IMG/VR virus record: IMGVR_UViG_3300035698_007841 | Coordinates: 1 to 48,721 of that record | Reading direction: 5' to 3' (one strand) | From: a virus | Length of the DNA stretch: 48,721 bases | Part shown: piece after piece, positions 16,859 to 26,684 of the stretch | How positions within the stretch are numbered: the first letter of the stretch is position 1 | Layout of the letters: every line of letters begins with the position of its first letter | The notes under the pieces: generated by a model | The model's database searches: none | What the model saw: only the letters and a program-made list of their open reading frames with translations | What the model was told of the DNA's origin: nothing | Program-made: the position numbers and the translations under genes

Positions 16859-18256
16859 TTATTCACCTTTCGGTAAGACTCGCTGCACTGCCGTGCGACC
16901 CTTGCCCATGAACGCAATTATCTTATCCTGTTGTGCAGGTGTTAATATGACCTTCTTACCTTTGACTGTTATAGAACCTGAGCGTATCTGTGCTTGTGCT
17001 GCTGCCAGTTCATCCTCTTTACTGACTCCAAACTTGGATGCAGCCTTAAGAAGTGCAGTCGACACAGATTTCAATTTAGTATCATCAAGAAATACTTCAC
17101 TTTTAGATCGTCCTTTCTCTTCAAGAATTGCCGTAGCCTCACCAGTAGTAAGTCCTTCCTCGATAAGTTTAGTCTTCAGTTCAGCGAATGTTGACTCTGT
17201 TTCCTCATCAACTGTTGTTCGTGCTTTATCAAATCTCGCTTTCTTTTCAGCTTCTTTCTCTTCATCTGTTTTAGGAACTGCCTTTGAACCACCTGTGAAT
17301 GTTTGTATAATCTCAGGATTTCCATCTTCGCCTTGCACGATCATCCATGCAAATTCATTACCCTCTGCGTCAGTGCTTTTGCCAGACTGAATAACATTAG
17401 CTTTAGGCTTCGTGGTAGCAAGTGACTCAAATGTGCCGACAGGTAATCCGATCTTCATTTCAAGCTCTGTGATTTGTTGCTGTTGAACAGTGGTTAGATC
17501 ACCAAACTCCTTGTTGGAATTAGCGAACATATTAGTGAGCGTATTATATGTAGCACGATCATGTGACATCTGTGCTGTTTCCTCTGACTTAAACGCAGTC
17601 TGAATAGCGAGATTTTTATTGAACTCAAACTCATACTCTTTTCGAGCTTCATTAAAATCTTTCTCAGTAAGATTCATTGTAGTCTCAATCGCAGCATTCT
17701 TGGTCTTGAGTCGGTTATTGAGTATAGTTTCACGTCTTTGTAAAATATCTATACGCTCCTGAACATTACGCTGTTCTTCTGTAATACGTCCTTGAGCAAA
17801 TCCTGAAGATTGACCCTCAGATTCTTTACGCTTAAACTTCTCAAAATTAGCAACAAGACTCTCCTGTTCAGAACGATTAGTCTCAAGCTCGGTGTCAATT
17901 TCCTCAACACCTGCCTCTTCACGTAAACGAGTGAATTCATCTACACGTTTTTCACCGCGCTCAGGAGCACCACCCTCTGGTTTTACACGATCCTTAAACT
18001 CATCAAATTTCTCTTCAGAACCAAACTCAATCTTTGCAGGGTCTTCTCCTCTATCTTTAATATCCTTTCGAACGGTAGTTGATGATGCGACACCTGAAGC
18101 ATTGTCAGCAACAAATTCGTCAAATCCAATGAACTCACCGCCTCGCCCCTTTGCAAGACCCTCAGCTTGATCTGCTGTCGTAGTAGCAACCCTCTTTCCA
18201 TTTTCAAGGATTTCTACATTGTCACCTGCTTTTTTTAATGAAACTTTTTTAGACAT
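16859..18256 (-). CDS. Internal virion protein, coiled-coil
   Basis: The 465-residue protein is highly charged (Lys, Glu) with long predicted coiled-coil between about residues 110 and 270 and again near 330-390. No catalytic motif is visible. It precedes the polyvalent protein by 11 nt and follows a tail or connector gene by 2 nt. In podoviruses this location holds the internal core or ejection proteins, so I read it as an ejected virion protein. The sequence alone does not prove it. Confidence 0.6.
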   Translation of the reverse strand: MSKKVSLKKAGDNVEILENGKRVATTTADQAEGLAKGRGGEFIGFDEFVADNASGVASSTTVRKDIKDRGEDPAKIEFGSEEKFDEFKDRVKPEGGAPERGEKRVDEFTRLREEAGVEEIDTELETNRSEQESLVANFEKFKRKESEGQSSGFAQGRITEEQRNVQERIDILQRRETILNNRLKTKNAAIETTMNLTEKDFNEARKEYEFEFNKNLAIQTAFKSEETAQMSHDRATYNTLTNMFANSNKEFGDLTTVQQQQITELEMKIGLPVGTFESLATTKPKANVIQSGKSTDAEGNEFAWMIVQGEDGNPEIIQTFTGGSKAVPKTDEEKEAEKKARFDKARTTVDEETESTFAELKTKLIEEGLTTGEATAILEEKGRSKSEVFLDDTKLKSVSTALLKAASKFGVSKEDELAAAQAQIRSGSITVKGKKVILTPAQQDKIIAFMGKGRTAVQRVLPKGE

Positions 18257-18258
18257 AA

Positions 18259-19500
18259 TTATGTTATGTCTCTATCAAAGACTGAACCTAAGTCTCGATC
18301 ATCTCCTATTGAACCTAGTTCATAGTAGGACTCAGTCAATACCTTAGCCTCTGATGGATTTCTAGTCTGATAATCTTCTTTAGCCTCAAGCCACTCTTGC
18401 TTTGCTTCATTCTTCTCGTTCTGTGGAGCTCTATTGGCTCGAGCAAGATTGAAATTAAGTCGTGATAATATGAGATCAAGTTCATCTGTATCAGCAATAA
18501 CCAAATCAGTATCAGCTGTACTATTCTCAAGATATACATCCGATGAGGTGGTCCATCCAAACTTTGTGTAATAGATGACATCATGTGGAATACCTCTGCG
18601 CGCAACAAGGAAATCAACACGCCAATCAGTTGTCTGAGTAGCGAGAGCTGCACTTAAGGTTATGACGATCTGAACAAAATCAACTGATGTAATAATAGGT
18701 GTACCATCTGTAGCAACTGAAACATCCCAGTCAAATCTGAGTAGATTCCAACCTGCTTGGAATGCTAGGCCCTCATTAGTGACAGTGACTTGACGATTGT
18801 AATGATTATCAGAATCATCTCCCCAGTTTAAATCAACTGAAGAAACGGAACTCTGTGAACCTGATGGGATATACATCCATAAGAAAATTGATTCGCCCTC
18901 ATAGTCAGTGAGGTCAACCGAAGTCATACCAGTTATATCAATCTCCGCTGATGTGCCAGATGTGTCGACATCAAAGTTTACACTGGCTGTACCATTGACG
19001 AAGTTATTATTATCTAGTGTTTGGTTGTTGGCTGCAGAGTTGTCTGAGTCAGCATCCACCGTTCCGTTACCTAAGAGGGAATCAAAGTCATGTAAAGTGG
19101 TCTTATTGCTATCAAGAACGGCTGATACTAATAGTGAACCAATGTTGTCGTGATTATCAATTGCCAAGAAATTTCTATATGAACGTTTGTATCTATCAAA
19201 ATTCTCTGGGCTAGTAAGGAAGAACTCCCCACGGAATCCCTCAGTTCTGTGAATTTGTGGCTTAATATCTACGATACCAAGGCCTTTGAAATCAGCAGGT
19301 TTAGTATAACGATATTGGTCCTGAGAAAGGGCAGGCGACATCTGAGCTTTACGCTTAGCACTTCGAAGATCAACTACAGCGTTAACCTCACGAACTGACC
19401 GGTTAATGAGCTCGCGCAACTTCTTGACGTTACTTGTTCCACCATGAGCAAGTCCTTGAGATGCGTCCACTACGCTTGTATATGAGTATATATATGACAT
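18259..19500 (-). CDS. Tail/connector structural protein
   Basis: The 413-residue protein begins YIYSYTSVVDASQGLAHGG and has VKKLRELINRSVREVNAVVDLRS in its first 60 residues, followed by a beta-rich Ser/Thr/Asp central part (about 130-310) and a helical end with LSRLNFNLARANRAPQNEKNEA. This mix of helical ends around a beta domain, and the place between a tail protein and an internal virion protein, suggest an adaptor or tail tubular protein. I do not recognise a named family. Confidence 0.55.
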   Translation of the reverse strand: MSYIYSYTSVVDASQGLAHGGTSNVKKLRELINRSVREVNAVVDLRSAKRKAQMSPALSQDQYRYTKPADFKGLGIVDIKPQIHRTEGFRGEFFLTSPENFDRYKRSYRNFLAIDNHDNIGSLLVSAVLDSNKTTLHDFDSLLGNGTVDADSDNSAANNQTLDNNNFVNGTASVNFDVDTSGTSAEIDITGMTSVDLTDYEGESIFLWMYIPSGSQSSVSSVDLNWGDDSDNHYNRQVTVTNEGLAFQAGWNLLRFDWDVSVATDGTPIITSVDFVQIVITLSAALATQTTDWRVDFLVARRGIPHDVIYYTKFGWTTSSDVYLENSTADTDLVIADTDELDLILSRLNFNLARANRAPQNEKNEAKQEWLEAKEDYQTRNPSEAKVLTESYYELGSIGDDRDLGSVFDRDIT

Positions 19501-19502
19501 GT

Positions 19503-21365
19503 TTATTCGTTAGCACTAAAGTGCGTTTTAATTAGAGCTAATAATTGTTCAACCTCCATTGCATTTCCACGAAGCTCAATCTTATACTGCATTCTAGTGG
19601 CGTTAGTTAATATATTACCATCTGAATCGTCAGCAGGTAATACAAACTCGTGATAACTTGTAGTCTGACCAGTGTCACTAAACAACTCAACTAAACGCCA
19701 ATTATCATAAAGCACTAACGCGCTTCGTGTTGCGTCCTCTAATGCAGCCTCACTAATAGACACATCAAGGTTAGTTGCACCATCAGGTGTAGTGGCCACA
19801 CCGTCTGTATCATTAAGGACTGAAATATGATACATCTGACCTGCATTCTGTCCCGCGACAACCTCAATTTCATGGCCTATTTTGACACCTGTAGGAACGA
19901 TTGTAGTGAAGTGAGTATCAGTGACCCAAACAGCAGTACTACTCATCACAGTACCCAATGCTTGTAAAGGATGTAACGATCGATATTTAACAGATATCTT
20001 ATTACCTGAATCAACAAATTGTCTAAACAAAACAGTTAGTTTTCTAAAATCTTCCTCTATTGATCTCGCCTTTATGAAAGGGGTAACAATATAACCGCGT
20101 GCAGCCACTGACCCTGATTCGACATTCTTATCAAGCCTGTAAATAGCGGTAGCAGTTCCTGAAGTATAATCAGTGTAATGTGCCCCACCGGCAAGTAAGC
20201 TAGGAGTTGCAATACCATCGTTATCTCCTTTGATACTTAAAATACCACCAACACGGAATAACTGACCTTGTCCATGATCCACGACAGTACCCCCTGTATC
20301 ACTTCCAAGTGACTGATGATGATATAGATTTCCATTATCTAGATTAAGATGCCAAATTCCTGCCCTCATTTTATGAGATGCGAGAGGTTTGCCTGCGAGT
20401 ATCTTTACTATATTACCCTCTACCTCACACGCATATTTAGTTATCCTGTCGACAGTTCCTGCAGCAATAGAAAAATGTTCATTCTCATAAAAATTAGGAA
20501 ATGCTGCAAAAGGCTTAAACGAACTTCCATCATATTTCATTATTTGACCATAATGATTTATAAAATAAGGTATACCATCGGCTACGAAACCAGATATAGG
20601 AGTACCGACAAATGGATATTCCCTATTCCAAGATTCACGCGAACCATCCCATTCGATAATAGTACCCTCACCCGGACGGTCGTCCTGCCCAAGACCTATC
20701 CAAAACCTTTCCGGACCAGTGTATATACATTTTTCTGTATATCCTGCACGAAACTTTAGGCGTTGGTAATTAACAACATCATTACGATCAATGGTATGTA
20801 GTGCACTAAGATCACCAACAACGGCTAGTTTCTGTAACCGAGCAAGAGAATGGTCACCTGACTTAAGAGCTGTCTGACCAAGTCCACCATCAGAATCGAC
20901 TGCGGTCCACCAATCAGTATCCCAAGCATTCAAACCACCAACCCTATTAAGAATCATTAAAGTGGTTAAATTAGCGACAACTAAACGATCTGATTCACCT
21001 GTATCTGAAAGATCTGAATCACCATGTATGATAGCGTCCTGAATACCTGTTAATGGCGAACCTGAAGTAGTATCTCCAGTCCATGCACTACTTGCACTTG
21101 AATTCAAAGTACTCAAAAGCATACCCTCTGTAATAGCCCAATATCGCAGTGTGCCGTCAGCCTCGTGTCGTATGAATTTCTCAGGAATATCAAAAAGATC
21201 ATCACTATCAGATTCTCTAAGTAAACGGTGCATACCAGAAAGCATTGCATTACCGGGTACACTCTCGAAGTCTATATTAAAAGTCTGATGGAAATCACCA
21301 TCATACTTACTAGGAAACACCCCTCTCCATTCTGATCTTCGGTTGTTCGGTATTCGTATTATCAT
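19503..21365 (-). CDS. Tail tube / propeller-like structural protein
   Basis: The 620-residue protein starts IIRIPNNRRSEWRGVFPSKYDGDF, then repeats Gly/Asp/Trp-rich beta strands over about 500 residues, with elements such as DRLVVANLTTLMILNRVGG and ERFWIGLGQDDRPGEGTIIEWDG that look like beta-propeller blades. No enzyme motif was seen. Proteins of this size and pattern beside the connector are typical of T7 gp12-like tail tubes or tail hubs. It overlaps the upstream gene by 4 nt. Confidence 0.55.
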   Translation of the reverse strand: MIIRIPNNRRSEWRGVFPSKYDGDFHQTFNIDFESVPGNAMLSGMHRLLRESDSDDLFDIPEKFIRHEADGTLRYWAITEGMLLSTLNSSASSAWTGDTTSGSPLTGIQDAIIHGDSDLSDTGESDRLVVANLTTLMILNRVGGLNAWDTDWWTAVDSDGGLGQTALKSGDHSLARLQKLAVVGDLSALHTIDRNDVVNYQRLKFRAGYTEKCIYTGPERFWIGLGQDDRPGEGTIIEWDGSRESWNREYPFVGTPISGFVADGIPYFINHYGQIMKYDGSSFKPFAAFPNFYENEHFSIAAGTVDRITKYACEVEGNIVKILAGKPLASHKMRAGIWHLNLDNGNLYHHQSLGSDTGGTVVDHGQGQLFRVGGILSIKGDNDGIATPSLLAGGAHYTDYTSGTATAIYRLDKNVESGSVAARGYIVTPFIKARSIEEDFRKLTVLFRQFVDSGNKISVKYRSLHPLQALGTVMSSTAVWVTDTHFTTIVPTGVKIGHEIEVVAGQNAGQMYHISVLNDTDGVATTPDGATNLDVSISEAALEDATRSALVLYDNWRLVELFSDTGQTTSYHEFVLPADDSDGNILTNATRMQYKIELRGNAMEVEQLLALIKTHFSANE

Positions 21366-22153
21366 ATGTTTTTACGTTGTTGTGCATATTCCATATGTCC
21401 AAACCTCAACTCTGATGCATTAGTATCTGTAGTCTTTACTCGAGCACCTAACCATTCGAACATCTGACCACTAGGTATATTTGTGGTAATAGTACCCATT
21501 AACACACGATCACCTGTATAGTTCACTCGAACATAAAACTCAATCTTCTCACCGGGAGTAAGTCGGAGCTCAACAAAATAAATAGGATCAATCGTGGTAG
21601 GATGATTCGTTGAAATAGTTAATAGTTCCAGAGTCGTTTGTGTTGTGCCATCTGCACACGAAGCAAAGAGCTTAGTATCGTTTACAAAGAATCCCATATG
21701 AGCTCCTGTGACACCGTTGTTAACTTCCCCTATTCCTATAAATGCTTCCGTTTCAGATGTTGAAGTCAAAAAGAATGATGATGTAAATATACTCCTACGA
21801 TCAAACGATAAGACATTCTGATACACTGGCTCTTTATCAATACTCGATTGATCATTTAACGTCGTACCTGTCTGAAGATGAACACCTAACCTTGATACAA
21901 TTGAAGTACCTGTATCCTGAAGATTCCAACCGTCTAAACTCTCAAAGAAAGTCTGAAAATAAAAGTAATTATCCCAATTGAGATCAAAGACTTTGTCTGA
22001 CATGAAAGAATCAACCGACTCCTCAACACTCTTCTTTGTAGTGACATCAGGTGGATATTTAAGCTGACCGAGTTTAAAATCTTTGAAAGAGTCCATAAAA
22101 GACTCCATCTCCTCTAGTCGTTCTTCTGTTGTCATTTGGTCTTTATCCGCCAT
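21362..22153 (-). CDS. Virion protein with jelly-roll/lectin-like domain
   Basis: The 263-residue protein has an acidic helical N-terminus (TTEERLEEMESFMDSFKDF) and then a beta-rich domain from about residue 75 (FFESLDGWNLQDTGTSIVSRLGVHL) that resembles concanavalin-like or jelly-roll folds in tail proteins. The same type of beta domain seems to occur in the 433-residue protein at 25069-26370, with comparable phrases (IGIMDATST versus IGIGEVNNG; GFHVWANSG versus GFFVNDTKL). It probably decorates the tail or binds glycans. Family assignment is open. Confidence 0.5.
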   Translation of the reverse strand: MADKDQMTTEERLEEMESFMDSFKDFKLGQLKYPPDVTTKKSVEESVDSFMSDKVFDLNWDNYFYFQTFFESLDGWNLQDTGTSIVSRLGVHLQTGTTLNDQSSIDKEPVYQNVLSFDRRSIFTSSFFLTSTSETEAFIGIGEVNNGVTGAHMGFFVNDTKLFASCADGTTQTTLELLTISTNHPTTIDPIYFVELRLTPGEKIEFYVRVNYTGDRVLMGTITTNIPSGQMFEWLGARVKTTDTNASELRFGHMEYAQQRKNI

Positions 22154-22155
22154 AT

Positions 22156-23178
22156 TTAGACTTTAAAATGTAATAAACCAATAAGAGATCTAACTAGCTT
22201 ATGCATCGGGGCAAGAATCCATTGTGAGTTGTTGTAATCCTCTTCTTCTTCAGCAGCCACCATTGTCCATGTTCCACTTTCATTGAATGTATAAATTGTG
22301 TTTGCTCCACTTGTAGTTTTAGTATTTGAAGCACCTGTGAATGTTGAGTCGGGAGAGACCCCGTCAGAGCCGTCTGTAGCAAAGGCAATAATAATGATGC
22401 CTGAACCCCCAGCTTTCCCTGCGCCATCTGTAGGGTGTGCACCTCCTCCTCCTCCGAAGTTTGCTGTACCAGCTGTTGGTTCTCTTCTAACTGAACCAGT
22501 ATGATAAAGTCCGCCATCTCCTGCATTTGTTCCACCATCTCCTGCTAAGGCTTGGTCATTATGAACATCTTGTATACACCCACCCGCACCTGAACCATAA
22601 ATTTCAGCAGAACCAGAAATTGAGTTGGATATTCCTTCCCCGCCATCTCCACCATTACGAGGAATAGTATCGTCAAAATCTCCACCAGCTTCACTTGCCC
22701 CACCACCGCCACCACCAATAAGACCATTACCGCCAGGCATATGTATCCCATCTCCACCGTCAAATCCTTGGTCTCCAGTACCTCCTTGTATAACTACAGT
22801 TATAACTGTACTAGCCCCTCCTCCGCCAGAGCCTCCGTCTCTACCAACATGGTCGCCTCTGTCTCTTGAGCCACCACCTCCTCCGCCATTTCCAGTTATT
22901 GAATCAAATACGGAATCGTTACCATCTGCTCCTGAGTTAGGGTCATTTCCATAAATACCACCTGGACCTCCTGCCCCTACTGTAATAGTATATTCTTGTT
23001 CAGTTACGACAAAAGTAGTGTCAGCTTGATATCCTCCCCCTCCTCCTCCTGCACCAGCACCTGTTCCTCCTCCCCCTCCTCCTGCTTGTACTAAAGTATC
23101 TACAGTAGCACTCAGTGCTATAACAGGAGTAAATACCAGTAATAAAGTAAGTATTAAACTAAAGATTGTCTTTTTCAT
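22156..23178 (-). CDS. Secreted-type glycine-rich adhesin-like protein
   Basis: The 340-residue protein has a clear signal peptide (KKTIFSLILTLLLVFTPVIALSA, cleavage near residue 24) and then a glycine-rich region with runs of six or more glycines, which recalls polyglycine type II helical sandwiches of phage tail-tip adhesins and Gly-rich surface proteins. The C-terminus contains a short beta domain (TIYTFNESGTWTMVA) and an amphipathic tail. A Sec signal on a phage tail gene is unusual. It may be exported for surface assembly, or the leader may have come along with a host adhesin gene. Confidence 0.65.
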   Translation of the reverse strand: MKKTIFSLILTLLLVFTPVIALSATVDTLVQAGGGGGGTGAGAGGGGGGYQADTTFVVTEQEYTITVGAGGPGGIYGNDPNSGADGNDSVFDSITGNGGGGGGSRDRGDHVGRDGGSGGGGASTVITVVIQGGTGDQGFDGGDGIHMPGGNGLIGGGGGGASEAGGDFDDTIPRNGGDGGEGISNSISGSAEIYGSGAGGCIQDVHNDQALAGDGGTNAGDGGLYHTGSVRREPTAGTANFGGGGGAHPTDGAGKAGGSGIIIIAFATDGSDGVSPDSTFTGASNTKTTSGANTIYTFNESGTWTMVAAEEEEDYNNSQWILAPMHKLVRSLIGLLHFKV

Positions 23179-23594
23179 GTAGTTGTTGCTGTAGTTGTTC
23201 CTACTTTGTCGTCAACTTCAATCACGGGCATAATCCATTGGGCGGTGTCTTCATTGAGTATTGCATCTTCGTGTGGTTTTTTAGAAATGAAGGCATCTAG
23301 TCTCTTATCATATTTATAGCCCTTCCCTGCGTAATTCTTTCTTTTAGAACCGTCCATATAAGTTTCTACCCAATTTGAGGGGTCGCCAACTCTACCAGAA
23401 TCTATAAACTCTTGACTAGCTACTATCACTCTCATTACAACATCGTCCTTATCTATTTCTGCAAAATAAGTGGGATCATTATTAAACATTCCAATAGATT
23501 CTTCAACCAAATAAGCTCCTCCTGCAAAGGCAACACTGCCTATAAACAGCCATACAAACTTTTGTTTTATCCAATCATATATTTTAATCATCAT
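23175..23594 (-). CDS. Membrane-anchored virion-associated protein
   Basis: The 139-residue protein has an N-terminal membrane segment (FVWLFIGSVAFAGGAYLV) and a soluble part with NWVETYMDGSKRKNYAGKGYKYDKR, then FISKKPHEDAILNEDTAQWIMPVI. The latter resembles a small domain I recall from marine phage fibre clusters ('F..KP...W.L.....W..P'). It overlaps the fibre gene upstream by 11 nt and the Gly-rich gene by 4 nt. The Thr-rich end TTTATTT is low complexity. Function unknown. Confidence 0.55.
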   Translation of the reverse strand: MMIKIYDWIKQKFVWLFIGSVAFAGGAYLVEESIGMFNNDPTYFAEIDKDDVVMRVIVASQEFIDSGRVGDPSNWVETYMDGSKRKNYAGKGYKYDKRLDAFISKKPHEDAILNEDTAQWIMPVIEVDDKVGTTTATTT

Positions 23595-25050
23595 ATGTGA
23601 ATGTTATTGTAGGTATGACTAATCGTGGCCGTGATCCTGTTGGCTCAGCATCTGGTAAAGTAATCGTAACAACACTTCCTGCTGAAATCGCTGTGCTTGA
23701 AAGCGTGGACGAGGCTGTGTTATTGTCTGCTCCACAAGTGATGCCTGTACCATATAGCACATCTGTTCCATCGATCTTAACTTGTGCTGTAGACGTGCCC
23801 GCATCTAATGCTTCACAATCTATTTGCGTTATTGTGGCTGCTTGATGGAATCGTTTTGATAACCATGCACTAGATGAAGTAGCGATAGCGTTAGATGACG
23901 TGGCGTGTAAGTTTCCTGCAATGCTTTCTGTATAAAGTTCTGCATCTGCATCTAATACATTACTAACAACAGATAAAGAACGTCCAGCAAAGTCAGAGAT
24001 TGAATCTCCACTTATTATTATATTATTCGCAAACGTAGCGTTCTGTGAGTTATCGAGTGTAAGGACAGTAGCACTTTCCTCTGTTCTGAATATGATGCTC
24101 CCCGTATTTCTGTTATCTATAAAGAGAGTGGAACCATTAGATGTTATTCTAAATGAATTTACACTATTCAAATCACCGAATATTGTTGCATTGCCTGATG
24201 ATGGATTTATCATCAAATCTCCATCTATTTCTAATGCACTTGATGGACTTGTCGTGCCGATACCGACATTGCCTGTTTGGTGATCATAAACAAATCCTGA
24301 AGTGTCTATAATAAGCCCCCCCACAAAGGTAGATGTAGCGGAAGCATTAGTTGATGCAAAGATACCTCCACTTATAGTTCCTGTAGTAGTAATTGAAGAA
24401 GCGCCATTGTCTATTGTTCCAAAGTTAGCTGTGATAGAACCCCCATCTAATGCTCCAACTGAAGTGACCTGAGTCTGTGCAGCATCAACATTTAATGCAT
24501 TCCCAGAAACCGTTAATCCTGTACCTGCGAAATCATTTATCGTATCTCCACTGATTATGATATTTGTAGCTGACACATCTACAGCTAAAATATCGTCAAA
24601 TACAGACCCGACAGATGTAGAGGTAGCATTTATAGCAGGTGTCTCAATTATAGTTCCTGCCTGAAAAACACTCGTCCATAACTGCTGTATTGTTGATGTT
24701 GCAGAAGTCGACGTACCAACATAATAAGGTGCTGAGTGGAAGTCTCCGCCTTGAGGAAATACAAACCCACCTCCGTCTACATGGAGAGTAGAACCTCCTG
24801 CAGGTATTGCTTGAAATGTTGGATCAGAACCTGCTCCATTAGATGTAAGGACGTGAGTCGCTGTACCTACCGCAGTGACCTGTAAGGCATTTGAGCCATT
24901 ACCTACTACCACACCACCGTCAGTGGCAGTATTAAACCCCGTACCCCCTTGTGGTACGAATACCAGAGTCGCAGCTCTAGCGACGTTGGCAAATATACCA
25001 ACGTTTATGATGATTAGAGCGAGTACTACAATGTCCTTAAATTTGTTCAT
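23584..25050 (-). CDS. Secreted-type tail fibre/adhesin with GNVGIGTTSP motif
   Basis: The 488-residue protein has a signal peptide ending near ANVARA (residue 26), then LVFVPQGGTGFN, Ser/Thr/Ala-rich 'ATST' stretches, and GNVGIGTTSPSSALEIDG at 260-277, a motif found in fibre chaperone-linked and adhesin proteins. Two related blocks, NIIISGDTINDFAG (163-176) and NIIISGDSISDFAG (343-356), show an internal duplication. The C-terminal 85 residues form a separate beta domain with two cysteines. It is likely a receptor-binding or surface fibre. Similar proteins abound in Parcubacteria genomes, which hints at the host. Confidence 0.65.
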   Translation of the reverse strand: MNKFKDIVVLALIIINVGIFANVARAATLVFVPQGGTGFNTATDGGVVVGNGSNALQVTAVGTATHVLTSNGAGSDPTFQAIPAGGSTLHVDGGGFVFPQGGDFHSAPYYVGTSTSATSTIQQLWTSVFQAGTIIETPAINATSTSVGSVFDDILAVDVSATNIIISGDTINDFAGTGLTVSGNALNVDAAQTQVTSVGALDGGSITANFGTIDNGASSITTTGTISGGIFASTNASATSTFVGGLIIDTSGFVYDHQTGNVGIGTTSPSSALEIDGDLMINPSSGNATIFGDLNSVNSFRITSNGSTLFIDNRNTGSIIFRTEESATVLTLDNSQNATFANNIIISGDSISDFAGRSLSVVSNVLDADAELYTESIAGNLHATSSNAIATSSSAWLSKRFHQAATITQIDCEALDAGTSTAQVKIDGTDVLYGTGITCGADNNTASSTLSSTAISAGSVVTITLPDAEPTGSRPRLVIPTITFTYDD

Positions 25051-25068
25051 AGGTCTTATAATTAATGA

Positions 25069-26370
25069 TTAAAATAGTTCTTGCCAGAGCATTTGACAAT
25101 TCATTGTGGCGGAGTTAGCACTCGTACCGGCACATGTTATTGTCTCTCCCGGATTAAGAATAATCTTTAGATTCAATACATTCTCTACAATTTTGTCATT
25201 CTTGCCTGCAAGGGGAATGTTTATAATAGTTGTACCTCCAGTGACTGTAGAGGCTGTAGTATCTACTTCCATTATTGAGTTCCGAGAGTTTATATCTGAA
25301 TAAGACTCATTCCCATCTAATGTAGCATTTTTAATTAGACGTATATCACCTAGATTATTAGCAGAGTTAGCTTCAATTGAACCACCGTAATGCTCTAAAA
25401 TAATATCAATGAAGTTCTCTTTACCCACATAAGTGGATTTATTTCTTAATGTAAATATAGGAACTTCGGTAGTCACAGTTGTCGTGGACAAAACATCTGA
25501 TGAGAATTGAGGTTGGTGTAATTCTATAAATGAAGTTATTCCTTCTATGAAATAAGCATAGGAAGATGACTTTATTATCATGTTACTGGTCGTAATCCCA
25601 TTATCAACTTCCATAGTAAAGTGAAAATTAGGATTGTGAACCGATGGAGTTACATTTTTGTTTGCGTAATTAATCCTGTGTGCTAATACAGGATTGCCAG
25701 TCCTATCACTTTCTACAAAGAGATTAATTGCTCCTGCTCCAAGATACTGATATTGAATGTAGAATATATTCAACTTAGTGTGATCAAGCTTCATACCAGA
25801 ATCTCCTGTACCATCCATAGGATCATCCCAATCAGCTTGTGCAATTGTGGTAGTCCCACTATTGGCCCATACATGGAAACCAAACCCAGTACCTACATAT
25901 CCAACTGCATAACCATTTTTGAAAGAAGCGGTCGTACTTGTAGCATCCATTATTCCTATCAATTGAGTTGTGCTTGCTATCGGAGAAGTAAACAATGAAG
26001 TAAATCGAATCACTCCACCCATTCCCGGCTTATACTTGGCATGCTGCTTACTTTTGAAATTAGCGACTTCATTTGAGTTTGTAGAAGTCTGAAGTACTGC
26101 CATACCACTGTCTTGTGTGATGGTGGCATTTGAAGTAGTTGAAAGTGTAAAGAGTGCTGTATTATTTACAGTATACTCAAACGAACCTTGAAATTGAGGA
26201 CGAAGTTCAGCTACCAATTGCTCACCGAACGCAGTAGTCTCAAGAATCTGAGTCTGCCCACCGTCAGTTGATCTTCCTGCTTCAACCATCTTGAAAGCAG
26301 AAAATGAAAACGAAGCACCTATAATTAGCAATAGTGCAATTATCTGGACTGTTCTATCTTTTGTAATCAT
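25069..26370 (-). CDS. Fibre/virion protein with N-terminal anchor
   Basis: The 433-residue protein starts with a basic end and the hydrophobic segment IIALLLIIGASFSFSAF, which is a signal anchor or signal peptide. The body is beta-rich, with FRITSL-like and lectin-like strands (VIRFTSLFTSPIASTTQLIGI; GFGFHVWANSGTTTIAQ) and a C-terminal beta domain that includes ILNPGETITCAG. It is one of four neighbouring fibre-cluster genes with an N-terminal export-type segment. A host-attachment role is inferred from place and fold. Confidence 0.55.
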   Translation of the reverse strand: MITKDRTVQIIALLLIIGASFSFSAFKMVEAGRSTDGGQTQILETTAFGEQLVAELRPQFQGSFEYTVNNTALFTLSTTSNATITQDSGMAVLQTSTNSNEVANFKSKQHAKYKPGMGGVIRFTSLFTSPIASTTQLIGIMDATSTTASFKNGYAVGYVGTGFGFHVWANSGTTTIAQADWDDPMDGTGDSGMKLDHTKLNIFYIQYQYLGAGAINLFVESDRTGNPVLAHRINYANKNVTPSVHNPNFHFTMEVDNGITTSNMIIKSSSYAYFIEGITSFIELHQPQFSSDVLSTTTVTTEVPIFTLRNKSTYVGKENFIDIILEHYGGSIEANSANNLGDIRLIKNATLDGNESYSDINSRNSIMEVDTTASTVTGGTTIINIPLAGKNDKIVENVLNLKIILNPGETITCAGTSANSATMNCQMLWQELF

Positions 26371-26380
26371 AATTATATTT

Positions 26381-26683
26381 TTAAGTGTCTGTATCTATTA
26401 AAAACCACGCTAGGAATATACTTCCTGTGAGTGGCCCTGAAACCATAGTGAGAGAAGTACCAGATAAGGTATAGTCCTCACCGCCTGCCTTTAGTGTGAT
26501 CCCATTAAGAACCAATTTAAGTGATCCTGCAGGGCTTGGACTCTTAGTCAGCGTAAACGCTGTATTCGAACCGTTGATAGTTCCACTAGGAACTTCCGCT
26601 TGCCCTGTACCGGCCTGCAGATTGGCGATAAGAGTCTCCTCTGCCAATGTAAGTTCGTCTCCACCTGATGATACTCTTCCCAT
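26381..26683 (-). CDS. Small beta-sandwich fibre protein
   Basis: Starting at the ATG at 26683 (one base after the upstream stop), the protein has 100 residues. It carries a short helical head and the domain GTINGSNTAFTLTKSPSPAG, then LKLVLNGITL and YTLSGTSLTMVSGPLTGS, a beta-sandwich common in tail fibre and baseplate proteins. The start at 26701 would add six residues inside the preceding gene and is less likely. It may be a fibre knob or adaptor. Confidence 0.65.
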   Translation of the reverse strand: MGRVSSGGDELTLAEETLIANLQAGTGQAEVPSGTINGSNTAFTLTKSPSPAGSLKLVLNGITLKAGGEDYTLSGTSLTMVSGPLTGSIFLAWFLIDTDT

Positions 26684-26684
26684 A

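Noticed and set aside
22156-23178. CRISPR or tandem repeat array in the glycine-codon-rich region
   Set aside because: The repeats come from Gly codons within one reading frame; there is no fixed repeat-spacer unit.
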